From the NCBI RefSeq assembly GCF_017311415.1, contig NZ_JAEKIS010000023.1:1-60330 (forward strand): a DNA stretch of 60,330 nucleotides. The letters run 5' to 3'. The notes beneath the pieces were generated by a model that was not told the origin of the DNA, made no database searches, and saw only the letters and a program-made list of their open reading frames with translations. Positions 36,202 through 44,852 of this stretch are shown piece by piece. Origin of the DNA: Salipiger abyssi (GTDB lineage: Bacteria; Pseudomonadota; Alphaproteobacteria; Rhodobacterales; Rhodobacteraceae). Numbering within the stretch: the stretch's first letter is position 1; every line of letters starts with the position of its first letter. The position numbers and the translations under genes are program-made.

Positions 36202-38259
36202 TTACTCGCCTGCCGCTTGCGCTTGCAGCCAGGCCGGCGGCGGCGAGTCGGCCTTTCCGCTATCGCCCCCGCCCAGCGCGCTGCTGCCCTGTGTCAGGAT
36301 CCGCCCCAGCATCGAGAGGCTGACCTTGAACGCGCTTTTCGCGGGCGGACTGTTCTCGTACCCGCTGGTAAAGAGCAGGGCGATCAGCGCATCGCGGCGC
36401 GCGCCTTCACCGAGATCGAAGGACACCCATAGCCGATCGCCGCGCTGGTTGGTGATGCGCGCCGCCACCGGCCCGACCCCGGGGATCTCCAGCCGCAGCC
36501 AGCGCTTGTTGAAGCCGATCTCGTCCATGTCGAGCGCCTTGATGCGCGCTTCCGACAGCGACAGCCAGTCGAGGCGCGCGGGCACCAGCTTGCCCGGCCG
36601 CGCGCCGATCCGGCATTTTTGCAGCAGCCTGAAACGCTCGTCGCGGTTCGGGGAATCCGGCGAGACGGCGACCACCTGCACGCAGAGCAACACCAGAACG
36701 CTCGCGCAGGCCCAGAATGCGAGAATGGGCAGCTGCTCGAAGGATGTGACGATGCGCGAATTGAAGCTTGCATTGGTGGCAAAGCCCAGCGCGGTGAAAA
36801 AGATCAGCACCGCCGGCAGCATGATCATGACGTGATCGACCGCACGCCCGCCGGCATCGCGCCCCTTGGGAGTGACCTTGAAAGCATGGCCGTGCGGACG
36901 GATCAGGGTGGTGACCACGGTGGGCAGGATGCGCGGCGCCTGGATCGCGGCATGCACGGTGGACGCGAGCGGGAAGAACGCGTTCGGCGCGATGAGGCGC
37001 AGTGTGCCCAGCGTCGCAAGAAGGACAGGGATCTGAAACTCCACCAGCTCGACAATACGGGTGGCCGGCAGCGGCGCCCAGCCCGTCCAGAGGCAGATCG
37101 CCGGCACTGTCAGTGTGGCGATCACCATCAGAGGCTGAATCATCCAGTGCAGCGGCAGGAACATCAGCCGCTGGTGGAGCGTCAGCCCCGGGCCGAACGG
37201 GCCCTCGCGCAGAAACAGGATCTGGATCGCACCCCGGGCCCAGCGCGCGCGCTGGACATACATGGCACTGAGCGACTCCGGCGCCAGCCCGATGGCCAGC
37301 CGCTCGTTGAGATAGCGGGTGACATAGCCTTTGCGCAGCATCACCATGGTCAGCAGCATATCCTCGGTGATCGACCCGGTGGGCAGGCCGCCGCCGACCG
37401 CCTCGATGGCGGTGCGCCTCGTGATCGAGTTCGAGCCGCAGCAGAAGGCGGTATCCCAACCATCGCGCCCGGGCATGATCGAGCCGAAGAACAGCCGCTG
37501 ATCGTCGGGCATGCGGTGGCGCATGTCGAGATTCGACTGCATCGGATCGGAGTTGTAGAAACAATGCGGCGCCTGCACGATGCCGACCTTCGGGTCTTCG
37601 AACAGCCCCATCGCGCGATAGAGGAAATGCCGCTGCGGGATGAAATCCGCATCGAGCACCATGAAGAAATCACCGTCGGTGCGGGCGATGGCGGCGTTGA
37701 TATTGCCGGCCTTGGCATGGGCGTTGTCGGCGCGGGTGAAATAGTCGGCACCCTTGCGCTCGCAGAACTCGCGCAGCCAATCGCGCTTGCCGTCGTCCAG
37801 CACGCAGACCCGCAGCTTGTCTGCGGGCCAATCGATGGCGAGCGCACCGATGATGGTCTTCTCCAGAACGTCGAGCCCCTCGTTATAGGTCGCAATGAAG
37901 ACATCGACCGTGGGAAGCTCGGCGGGATCGCTGGCGCGCAGCCGCGCTTCGCCGGCATCGGCCGCGGGCGAGTTGTCGCGCCGCCGGACCAGCGTCGAAA
38001 ACAGGATCGTGGTGTCGAAGAGCACCATCATCTCGATCACGAAGAGCGCCCAGGCAAACACCGTCTCGCCGGTGCTGCTCTCGGGGCCGGGCAGCGTTTC
38101 GGTCACCCGCCAGTAGAGATAGCGCAACGTGATCGCTCCAAGCGCGACCAGCAGCGCGACGGCGTGAGAGGGGCGCATGCTCGGCCCGTTCAGCGCCTTG
38201 CGCGGTACGAGCAGCAGCGCAAGCATCACCACAGCCAGCGGAACGAGATATTCCGGCAT
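36202..38259 (-). CDS. GT2 beta-glucan synthase, BgsA/BcsA-like
   Basis: A 685-residue processive glycosyltransferase in the inner membrane. The D,D,D,QxxRW signature is complete: DDG 155-157, DAD 203-205, TED 298-300 and QRARW 336-340. Two to three N-terminal and about five C-terminal helices surround it. The C-terminal cytoplasmic part (about 565-655) has a PilZ-like position, but its RxxxR and DxSxxG signatures are degenerate, unlike cellulose synthase. No bcsB, bcsZ or bcsC is adjacent. Instead a HlyD-like gene directly precedes it, as in the Sinorhizobium mixed-linkage glucan operon bgsBA. Cellulose remains an alternative product. Confidence 0.85.
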   Translation of the reverse strand: MPEYLVPLAVVMLALLLVPRKALNGPSMRPSHAVALLVALGAITLRYLYWRVTETLPGPESSTGETVFAWALFVIEMMVLFDTTILFSTLVRRRDNSPAADAGEARLRASDPAELPTVDVFIATYNEGLDVLEKTIIGALAIDWPADKLRVCVLDDGKRDWLREFCERKGADYFTRADNAHAKAGNINAAIARTDGDFFMVLDADFIPQRHFLYRAMGLFEDPKVGIVQAPHCFYNSDPMQSNLDMRHRMPDDQRLFFGSIMPGRDGWDTAFCCGSNSITRRTAIEAVGGGLPTGSITEDMLLTMVMLRKGYVTRYLNERLAIGLAPESLSAMYVQRARWARGAIQILFLREGPFGPGLTLHQRLMFLPLHWMIQPLMVIATLTVPAICLWTGWAPLPATRIVELVEFQIPVLLATLGTLRLIAPNAFFPLASTVHAAIQAPRILPTVVTTLIRPHGHAFKVTPKGRDAGGRAVDHVMIMLPAVLIFFTALGFATNASFNSRIVTSFEQLPILAFWACASVLVLLCVQVVAVSPDSPNRDERFRLLQKCRIGARPGKLVPARLDWLSLSEARIKALDMDEIGFNKRWLRLEIPGVGPVAARITNQRGDRLWVSFDLGEGARRDALIALLFTSGYENSPPAKSAFKVSLSMLGRILTQGSSALGGGDSGKADSPPPAWLQAQAAGE

Positions 38260-38260
38260 C

Positions 38261-39589
38261 TCAGTTCGTCCGGGAGCGCGGAGTCACCACGTCGTCGTTG
38301 GCGGCGAGATCCTCGTCCACGGCGGCATCCGTCTCGTGACCGTCGCGGCCGAAGACGGCGCGAGCCACTTCGCGGGCACGATCCATCCATTCCGAGGCAA
38401 TGGAGCCCGAGGGGATGTTCATCCGCACTTCCGCAGAGCGCCCCACATCGCAGAACGCCCGGGCCACGGTTTCGTCCTCCAGATCCGGCTTCGGAATGTT
38501 GACGATGACCCGCAGGCCGTTCGGCGTGGTGATCCGCGGCTGGGCCGCCTGCATATTGCGGTTCGGGCGCGAGCCGCCGCCATAGGCCGCAAAGACGCGC
38601 CCTCTGAAGGATTTCTCGGCGCCCTTCAGCCGCACGCTGACCTCGGCGCCCGGCGTGATCTTTTCGAAATGCCGCTCTGGCAGTTCGAACTCCAGGAACC
38701 GGCGGGTACAGTCGAGGATCTTCAGCACCTGCTCGCCGGTCGTCACATTGGTCCCGGCGCGCGGCGATGCCTCCCAGACGATGCCGTCGGTGGCAGATGT
38801 GGGCCGGAACTCTTCGTTCTTCGATTGCTCGATCTGCATGCCGGAAATCTCGTGCAGCAGCGCTTCGCGGCGGGTGCTGCGGCCCATGAGCTGAGTGGCG
38901 AGCTCGGCGTCGCGCACCGCGATCTCGTCGAGCCGGTATTCGATGGCGTCGATATCGTTGGTCGAGGTGTCGATCACATCGCCCTCGGCAAGAAAGTCGC
39001 GCTCGACCTCAAGCCGCTTGAGCGTCGCCTCGCGGCCCGCCACCACGGCCTTTGCCTCGGCAAGGGCGCCCTGCGCCTCGATCAGATCGCTTTCGGAGAG
39101 CCGGTCGCGGGCGGCGAGCTGTTCGGCGCGATCGCTCGACGCGGTGACGCGATGCAGGGCGCCCTTCGCGCGGTCGAGCTCGGCGCGCGCTTCGAGTAGA
39201 CGCGTCTCGTACCAGGCGCTGCGCGCGCCGATCTGCTGGTCGCGGCGCTCGTGCAGCTCCTGCTTCAGCTGCTCCAGCCGCTCGCGCTGCATTTCGAGAC
39301 CTTCGATTTCTCCCGACAGGGAGGACAGCTCGCTCTTGAGCGAGCGCAGTCCGGCGCTTTCCTTGCTCATCTTGCGCAGCTCGAAGGCGAGTTCACCCGC
39401 GCGGATAAACCGCGCCGGGCCGGGGCTCGGCGTTTCGACGATCCCCTCGAACGGGGACGAGATCGGCACCAGCGGGGCGTTTACCACAGCGGATGTCGAG
39501 ATATAGTTTGTTGCGTGCGGCGCCACGGCGGTCGCAACCGCCCCCACGAGAACGGCAGCTGCGGACATTCTGACCAATCGCATCGGCAT
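38261..39589 (-). CDS. HlyD-like membrane fusion protein, BgsB-like
   Basis: A 442-residue protein with an N-terminal signal-anchor (about 8-24) and a lipoyl-like half (VNAPLVPISSPFEGIVETP). A long coiled coil follows (about 75-200, Arg/Glu/Leu-rich), then a second lipoyl half (TDGIVWEASPRAG, about 268) and a beta-barrel part. It would bridge the periplasm for a polymer made by the next gene. Gap to the GT2 gene is one base, so they form one operon. Start ATG 39589 has GGAGGG upstream. A CtrA-like site lies at 39735-39749. The role in glucan export is inferred from the pairing. Confidence 0.82.
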   Translation of the reverse strand: MPMRLVRMSAAAVLVGAVATAVAPHATNYISTSAVVNAPLVPISSPFEGIVETPSPGPARFIRAGELAFELRKMSKESAGLRSLKSELSSLSGEIEGLEMQRERLEQLKQELHERRDQQIGARSAWYETRLLEARAELDRAKGALHRVTASSDRAEQLAARDRLSESDLIEAQGALAEAKAVVAGREATLKRLEVERDFLAEGDVIDTSTNDIDAIEYRLDEIAVRDAELATQLMGRSTRREALLHEISGMQIEQSKNEEFRPTSATDGIVWEASPRAGTNVTTGEQVLKILDCTRRFLEFELPERHFEKITPGAEVSVRLKGAEKSFRGRVFAAYGGGSRPNRNMQAAQPRITTPNGLRVIVNIPKPDLEDETVARAFCDVGRSAEVRMNIPSGSIASEWMDRAREVARAVFGRDGHETDAAVDEDLAANDDVVTPRSRTN

Positions 39590-39734
39590 TGTAAGCCCTC
39601 CGACCCTATTGAAAACTGAACGACACTTCCTGTCTCACTGCCCCGGCCGCGCCCTTTCCCCGACACGATCAGACCAACCACGGACCCTGCCCGCGACCCC
39701 TTCCTTTTTGTTGATGATCTGGGCGAAATTATGG

Positions 39735-39749
39735 TTACCCGGACCTTAA
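39735..39749 (-). promoter_or_regulatory. CtrA-like binding site upstream of the glucan operon
   Basis: On the minus strand TTAA-GGTCCGG-GTAAC matches the alphaproteobacterial CtrA consensus TTAA-N7-TTAAC with one mismatch. It lies about 150 bp before the bgsB-like start. CtrA control of surface polysaccharide and c-di-GMP functions is known in the group; binding here is inferred. Confidence 0.4.
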
Positions 39750-39804
39750 TGTTCACTTTTCATGACAGGATTCCGGTCAAATTGTCGCAGGAAAGAACGC
39801 CGAA

Positions 39805-39927
39805 ATGCGCCTCTGGAACAGGCCACAGGCGAAGGTGCGATCACCGCGCGGCCTGTTCGGCAAAAGTCCGGCACGGCGTATCACTTCGCGGCAATCGTTT
39901 TGCGAAAAAACCCGGCGAGGCATGTAG
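39805..39927 (+). CDS. Doubtful small ORF, 40 residues
   Basis: An ATG at 39805 with AGGAAAG upstream opens a 40-codon frame. The product is very basic (many Arg and Lys, starting MRLWNRPQAK) with no recognisable domain. The composition may simply reflect GC-rich noncoding sequence. I list it only because the Shine-Dalgarno sequence is good and the spacer is otherwise empty. Confidence 0.2.
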   Translation: MRLWNRPQAKVRSPRGLFGKSPARRITSRQSFCEKTRRGM

Positions 39928-40001
39928 CCGACACTATGTGTTGGCTCAAAAGCTCTGTCGCGCCACTACATAGGCGCCGGGAACGACCGTTCAGATGAAA
40001 A

Positions 40002-40086
40002 TGGTGCGGGTGGAGGGACTTGAACCCCCACGCCTTGCGGCGCCAGAACCTAAATCTGGTGCGTCTACCAATTTCGCCACACCCGC
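40002..40086 (-). tRNA. tRNA-Leu (anticodon UAG)
   Basis: The minus strand folds as an 85-nt class II tRNA with encoded CCA (40004-40002). The acceptor stem GCGGGTG/CACCCGC closes at 40086-40080 and 40012-40006. The anticodon stem CCAGA/TCTGG encloses TTTAGGT, giving anticodon UAG, and the T arm has GGGTTCAAGTCCC. A long variable arm is present, as expected for leucine tRNAs. It reads CUN codons, chiefly CUA/CUG. Confidence 0.96.
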
Positions 40087-40222
40087 TTATTGCCGCGAAG
40101 TCCTAGCAAAGCGCCGCAGTCAAGGCGAGGGGAAAATGGCGCCCAGAAAAGGCGCGACATTTACGGAATCTTGCCGTACTCTGCCCGACAATAAAGAGGC
40201 AGAACACAGCAGGATTGCGCCC

Positions 40223-40726
40223 ATGGAACCGAAAACGGTCCGGCGCGGCGAAACACCGGGCGGCGCCACCGCGCGGCACATCGAGTCGTCGCATCCCCTC
40301 AACGCGCTTGTCGCCGGCACCGTGGTGCTGACGCTCGATGGCGCGATTCCGGCGGAATTCCTCTGTCCCGGCGACCGGGTGATCACACGCGACAGCGGCA
40401 CCGCGATCCTGCACGCGCTGCGTCGCTCCCGGATCCGAACCAAGCTTGTCGCGATTCGCGCCGGAACGCTTGGCAATTCCCGCCCCGGAAGCGATGCGGT
40501 CCTGCCCGCGCGACAGGAAATCCTGGTACGCGACTGGCGGGCAGAGGCGCTTTTCGGCGCCAACCGTGCGCTGGTGCCGGCGGAGCGCCTCGCCGATGGC
40601 GAATTCATCCGGGAGATCGGAACGCGCGAGGTCGATCTTGTCGAACTGCGCTTCGATGCGCCGCATATCCTCTACGCCGACGGGCTCGAACTCGCCTCGG
40701 CGGCGCCCGAACCGGTGGGCGCCTGA
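40223..40726 (+). CDS. Hint-domain protein with degenerate catalytic residues
   Basis: A 167-residue protein matching the Hedgehog/intein (Hint_2) domain common in Rhodobacteraceae. Signatures are LVAGTVVLTLDGAIPAEFL, CPGDRVITRDSG and the closing HILYADGLE. The usual nucleophilic Cys that starts the domain (CF-x-x-GT) is replaced (NALVAGT), and the internal SPNHRV-like His motif reads PARQEILV. It should therefore not self-cleave. It is a stand-alone domain without the calcium-binding repeats that often accompany Hint. Start ATG 40223 has AGGA upstream; the frame extends further back over the tRNA and is not coding there. Confidence 0.75.
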   Translation: MEPKTVRRGETPGGATARHIESSHPLNALVAGTVVLTLDGAIPAEFLCPGDRVITRDSGTAILHALRRSRIRTKLVAIRAGTLGNSRPGSDAVLPARQEILVRDWRAEALFGANRALVPAERLADGEFIREIGTREVDLVELRFDAPHILYADGLELASAAPEPVGA

Positions 40727-40731
40727 GCGCT

Positions 40732-41643
40732 TCAGCCCTGAGGGGTCATGTTCGGACGGGCCTTGTAGCGTTTCAGCCCGAGATAGCGCTCGCGCAGGAT
40801 GATCGCCACCCCGGAGGCGATCACCACCGCCGAGCCGAGCAGCATCAGCGACGTCGGCACCTCGGCAAAGAACAGATAGCCGATCAGGATGGCGAAGAGG
40901 ATCGAGGCATAATCGAAGGGCGCCAGCAGCGCCGCCTCGGCGCCGCGATAAGCCGATGTCAGGCAGATCTGCGCCACGCCGCCGATGATCCCGGCCGCCA
41001 CCAGAAAACCCGCTTCGCGCGCGTCGGGAACCACCCAGCCAAACGGCAGGGTCAGCAGCGACAGCACAGTCGAGGTGAGCGAGAAATAGAACACGATGGC
41101 GGCGGTCTTCTCACTCTGCACCATGCGCCGGATGTGGATCTGCACCAGCGCCCGCAGCACCGCCGAGCCCATCACGCAGAGAATGCCCAGCAGCACCATG
41201 TCGCTGACCTCCGACACAGTCAGCAGCGGCCACATCACCAGGGCGACGCCGAAAATTCCCGTACCCACGGCGGAGAGGCGGAAGAGGCGCACCTTTTCGC
41301 CCAGCAGAAAGGCCGCGAAGATCACTGTCAGCAGCGGCGCGGCATAGCCGAGCGCGGTGACCTCGGGCAGCGGCAAATAGCCCAACGCGGCAAAATTCAG
41401 CCCCATGGCCGACACGCCGACGATGCCGCGCAGGAAATGCAGTGACGGGCGCTGAACCCGCAGCCCGGCCGACAGATCGCCCTGCCAGAGCAGCCAGACC
41501 AGGATCACCGGCAGCGCAAAGAACGAGCGGAAAAACACCGCTTCCCCGGTCGGCACCTGGGACGCCGCCTTGATCAGCGCCGACATCATGACAAAGAGAA
41601 CAACCGACGCGAGTTTAAGCGCAATGCCGCGCAAGGGGGTCAT
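40732..41643 (-). CDS. DMT superfamily (EamA) transporter
   Basis: A 303-residue protein with ten predicted transmembrane helices formed by two EamA repeats (about 5-140 and 150-285). FFRSFFALPVILVWLLW lies in the first repeat and FDYASILFAILIGYLFFAE in the second. It is an inner-membrane drug/metabolite exporter or importer; the substrate is not evident. It converges with the Hint gene across five bases and starts 96 bp from the next gene on the same strand. Confidence 0.9.
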   Translation of the reverse strand: MTPLRGIALKLASVVLFVMMSALIKAASQVPTGEAVFFRSFFALPVILVWLLWQGDLSAGLRVQRPSLHFLRGIVGVSAMGLNFAALGYLPLPEVTALGYAAPLLTVIFAAFLLGEKVRLFRLSAVGTGIFGVALVMWPLLTVSEVSDMVLLGILCVMGSAVLRALVQIHIRRMVQSEKTAAIVFYFSLTSTVLSLLTLPFGWVVPDAREAGFLVAAGIIGGVAQICLTSAYRGAEAALLAPFDYASILFAILIGYLFFAEVPTSLMLLGSAVVIASGVAIILRERYLGLKRYKARPNMTPQG

Positions 41644-41739
41644 GAGAACTCCGGATCTGCAACCGCGCCACCTTGTACCGTGACGTCTGGGAGCGCAATC
41701 ACCCCGGGATGCATAGCCGGTATCGGGCTCCGGCGCGTC

Positions 41740-42117
41740 TCAGGTGGTTTCGACGCAGTGGCGGCGGAAGGCGCGCTTGAGCATGTCGAGCTCGGCCCGC
41801 AGCAGCGCCATCTCGGCGCGGATATCGTCGCCCACCGCCTCGCCGGCGATCAGCGTGAAGCTGTCGAGCTTTTCCTCGGCAGCGGCATCCAGGATCAGAA
41901 AGGTCTGCACCCCGTCGCCCAGCGCCTCGACCGGCACCGGCACCTCGACTGCCCAGCGCCCTTCTTCGTCGGTCTGCGCCACGCTGACGCCGCGCACCGG
42001 GCCGTCATTCAGCGTAACGGTGATCTCCGGCGGCGGCGCGGCCCTATCCTCGGCCACCAGAAGCCCTTCCCAGAGCCCCTCCCGGAACCGCGTCTTTGTC
42101 AGCGAATAGGCGCTCAT
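41740..42117 (-). CDS. Hypothetical protein, 125 residues
   Basis: I do not recognise a characterised family. The N-terminal half looks like a beta-sandwich (ITVTLNDGPVRGVSVAQTDEEGRWAVEVPVP), and the C-terminal third is a helix with heptad leucines (DIRAEMALLRAELDMLKRAF), possibly a coiled-coil dimerisation segment. It is cytoplasmic. It follows the next gene by only 11 bases in the same direction, so the two are likely cotranscribed and work together. Confidence 0.65.
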   Translation of the reverse strand: MSAYSLTKTRFREGLWEGLLVAEDRAAPPPEITVTLNDGPVRGVSVAQTDEEGRWAVEVPVPVEALGDGVQTFLILDAAAEEKLDSFTLIAGEAVGDDIRAEMALLRAELDMLKRAFRRHCVETT

Positions 42118-42128
42118 GGCATCCTCCG

Positions 42129-42902
42129 TTACAGCTCGGCCCGGTGACGGCGGCTGAAGGTCAGATCCCGCAGGATCACCTGGTTCATCTCCGGCCCCTC
42201 GAAGATCAGATCGAGCCAGATCCGTTCGACCCGCTTTTCGTTAAGCCTGGTATAGGCCAGATCGAATTCGACGCGGATCTCGTCCTCGGTCACCGGCAGC
42301 TCGCGCACGATCTGCTCGGTGTTGGGGCCGTATTTGATATTGAGTCGAGAGAAAATCTCGAGCGGTTTTTCCATCTCAACGATGGTTTCCAACCGGATCA
42401 GATGTTTGCGCAGCAGACCCTGGCTCGCCTCAGGCGGCAGGTCGATGGCAAGCGACAGATACGAGCCATCGAATTTGAAAACGTCGAGCCGCAGCCCATA
42501 GGCCGCAAGATCGGCCTCGCGGAGATTGCGCAGCTGGCGCAGCGTGATCTCGGACTGCGCGCAATCGTGGAACAGGGTGACTTCGTCTCCCAGCATGGAT
42601 TTCGACGGCACCGATGTCAGGCCGGGAACCGACAGAGGCCCGCACCACAACTCCGGACGCCAGGCCCAGTCCACGCCCTGCGGGCGCGGAAAGGACTGAT
42701 TGCCGACAAGCGGCAGAGCCAGCCGCGCATCGGCGATATGCAGCAGCTTGTCGAGACGTTGCTTGAGCTTGCGGGCGGCGGCACGCTGGCGGCGCAGAAC
42801 ACGCAGATCGGCGGTTTCCGCATCCTGCGCCGCGGCGCTCCAGCGCCGCAGCACCGCCGCCGAAAGCACGCGACTTACCAATCCCTCGCCGATGCCTGCC
42901 AT
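42129..42902 (-). CDS. Conserved hypothetical protein (possibly DUF6478)
   Basis: A 257-residue protein without signal peptide or membrane helix. The N-terminal helical region is basic (RVLRRQRAAARKLKQRLDKLL), followed by a mixed alpha/beta domain with WAWRPELWCGPLS and FDLAYTRLNEKRVERIWLDLIFE. It resembles a Rhodobacteraceae hypothetical family that I believe is DUF6478, but I cannot confirm this. It forms a two-gene unit with the 125-residue protein downstream; the function is unknown. Confidence 0.65.
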   Translation of the reverse strand: MAGIGEGLVSRVLSAAVLRRWSAAAQDAETADLRVLRRQRAAARKLKQRLDKLLHIADARLALPLVGNQSFPRPQGVDWAWRPELWCGPLSVPGLTSVPSKSMLGDEVTLFHDCAQSEITLRQLRNLREADLAAYGLRLDVFKFDGSYLSLAIDLPPEASQGLLRKHLIRLETIVEMEKPLEIFSRLNIKYGPNTEQIVRELPVTEDEIRVEFDLAYTRLNEKRVERIWLDLIFEGPEMNQVILRDLTFSRRHRAEL

Positions 42903-43033
42903 TCGTTATGCCCGTCGTCCTTGTGCCTGCGCCACTCTGCCCGAAGCCGCGCTTTCCATTGTTATCGCAAATCCTTCGGAGTGAATAAACGGTCAAATCC
43001 GCTTTGCGCACGCAGAGGCCATGGCGCCACAGG

Positions 43034-43720
43034 TCAGGGCTCGGCCGGGGCCTCTTCGGCCTCAGATGCCACCGGGCTGAGCGCTGCGATGCGCTGCTGC
43101 ACAGCGCGCAGCATACCCGCACCGTCCGAACCGGCGAGGAAACTGTCCTGCGGCGCATAAAGCGCAAGCCCGATCAGATGCCCGTTCTGCACGAAGGCCC
43201 CGCGCCAGTAACGCGGATCGCCATCGTCCAGCACATCGGTGCCGCCACCGCCGAGCTGCGCCATGACGAGCCCGTCGCGGGTCTCGCCGCCGATCAGCTC
43301 CTGCCCCGCCTGCACAGCGAGGACCGAAGGCGCGGGCAGCAGCACCGCGTCCTGACGCGGCCCTACTGTTACGGTCATCATCATCGGCTCGACGAAATTG
43401 CCGGTCTTGCCGCCCGATAGAATGTGGCACGAGGCGATCACCGCGAACCCACGCCCTGGGCGGTTGCCGAGCGTCACCGGATCGACGCAATACCCCTCCG
43501 GCCCGGCCACCACCACCTCGCCGCGCGCCATCTCGGTCCGCGCCAGCGGCGTGGGCCGCTCGGGCGTCGCGGCGGCGCTGGCCGGGAACAGGTTGGCGAA
43601 AAAACCGCCTGTCGCCGGTTCGCCGGGCTCGTCCGGCGTCTCGGATCCGGTGGGGGCTTGCAGACAGCCGGCCAGAGACACAAACGCGATCAGCCCGGCC
43701 AGCCCTGTTCCCCGCTTCAT
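43034..43720 (-). CDS. Putative lipoprotein, 228 residues
   Basis: A lipoprotein signal is clear: MKRGTGLAGLIAFVSLAGC, with the lipobox cysteine at residue 19. The mature part begins with a Pro/Glu-rich linker and then a domain with EGYCVDPVTL...RPGRGFAVIASCHIL, where two cysteines may pair. The rest is beta-rich (MMMTVTVGPRQDAVLLP). I do not recognise a named family; similar lipoproteins occur in roseobacters. It is separated from the hypothetical pair by 131 bp and diverges from the CPBP gene. Confidence 0.72.
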   Translation of the reverse strand: MKRGTGLAGLIAFVSLAGCLQAPTGSETPDEPGEPATGGFFANLFPASAAATPERPTPLARTEMARGEVVVAGPEGYCVDPVTLGNRPGRGFAVIASCHILSGGKTGNFVEPMMMTVTVGPRQDAVLLPAPSVLAVQAGQELIGGETRDGLVMAQLGGGGTDVLDDGDPRYWRGAFVQNGHLIGLALYAPQDSFLAGSDGAGMLRAVQQRIAALSPVASEAEEAPAEP

Positions 43721-43893
43721 CCGCCCCTGCCCTCAAATTTCTCTCAAATACAGATCCGGGATAGCGAAGCCTCTGGCGTGAAACAAGAATGGATTGCCAA
43801 GGCGCGCCAAGAACGGGCACGGCTTGCGGCGTGCAGCGCCGCGGCATAAGTGCGAAAGGCGTCTGACACGCAACCGCCGCCGGGACCGCCCCA

Positions 43894-44781
43894 ATGTCTT
43901 ACCGCGCCTTCGTCCTCCTGACCCGCTCCGCCAGACGCACCGAGCTCTGGCGGCTGGCGCTGGGTCTCGGACTGGTGGCGCTGGTCATGTTCGGCTTGCA
44001 GCAGGGGCTGCTCGCGCTGGCCGCCATAGCGCTCCCGAGCGAGGGCTACTGGGCGCTGATCGCGCAGATGCGCGAGGGTGAAACCCCCGCCGGACTGCTG
44101 GCGCTGCTGCTGAGCGTGGGCACCATGGGTGTGGGCGCCGTCGTCGCCGCACATCTGATGCATCGCCGGGCGGCGGTGAGCCTGATCGGCCCGCTGCCGC
44201 TGGCGCTGCGCCAGTTCCTGCGCAGCGGGATCGCGGTGGCGTTGCTCTATATCGCGGTGGCGCTGCTGCCGCCCTGGCCGCTGGCGGGCGAGCTGATCCC
44301 GGCGATGCCATTGGGCCAGTGGCTGGCTCTGCTGCCCCTGACTCTCGCCACGCTTCTGATCCAGACGGGCAGCGAAGAGCTGCTGTTTCGCGGCTACCTG
44401 CAATCGCAGCTGGCCGCGCGGTTGCCGCATCCGGGCGTTTGGCTGATCGCGCCCTCGGCGCTCTTCGCGCTGGGGCACTGGGCGCCGGGCACCTATGGCG
44501 GCAATGCCGGGCTGGTGGCGCTCTGGGCCTTCGGCTTCGGCATCGCCGCCGCCGATCTCACCGCCCGTTCCGGCACGCTGGGGCCCGCCATCGCGCTGCA
44601 TCTGGTCAACAATCTCTCCGCCATCGCCCTGGTCTCGCCGCAGGGCGCCATGTCGGGGCTGGCGCTTTACCTGCTGCCCTTCGGTACCGGCGACGAGGCA
44701 GCGGTGCTGGCGATCCTGCCGCTCGACCTGGCGGCGATCTTTCTTAGCTGGCTGACGGTACGGATCGCGCTGCGGGTCTGA
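43894..44781 (+). CDS. CPBP (CaaX/bacteriocin-processing) family intramembrane protease
   Basis: A 295-residue membrane protein with about eight helices. The catalytic ABI/CPBP motifs are present: EELLFRGYLQ (glutamates and arginine, about residue 164), FALGHWAPG (histidine, about 190) and HLVNN (about 230). Family members act as intramembrane endopeptidases or membrane protein partners; the target is unknown. It lies upstream of accD on the same strand with a 71-bp gap and may be transcribed separately. Confidence 0.88.
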   Translation: MSYRAFVLLTRSARRTELWRLALGLGLVALVMFGLQQGLLALAAIALPSEGYWALIAQMREGETPAGLLALLLSVGTMGVGAVVAAHLMHRRAAVSLIGPLPLALRQFLRSGIAVALLYIAVALLPPWPLAGELIPAMPLGQWLALLPLTLATLLIQTGSEELLFRGYLQSQLAARLPHPGVWLIAPSALFALGHWAPGTYGGNAGLVALWAFGFGIAAADLTARSGTLGPAIALHLVNNLSAIALVSPQGAMSGLALYLLPFGTGDEAAVLAILPLDLAAIFLSWLTVRIALRV

Positions 44782-44852
44782 GCCTTTGATTGCATTTCGC
44801 CGCAACCGCGCATAAGTCACGCGCAAACACGGAGCCGCGAAGGGCGCAAGCC

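Larger units (their letters stand above)
39590..40001. other. Intergenic spacer between bgsB-like gene and tRNA-Leu
   Basis: This 412-bp spacer should contain the promoter of the glucan operon. Its left third includes a CtrA-like box, and the middle carries a doubtful 40-codon frame. I see no terminator for the tRNA transcript and no repeat. Confidence 0.5.

Noticed and set aside
36202-36600. A functional PilZ c-di-GMP domain at the end of the GT2 protein
   Set aside because: The RxxxR and DxSxxG residues are not clearly present; only a PilZ-like position can be claimed.
39481-39756. 91-codon minus-strand frame upstream of the bgsB-like gene
   Set aside because: It overlaps the start of the well-supported gene in another frame and shows no similarity.
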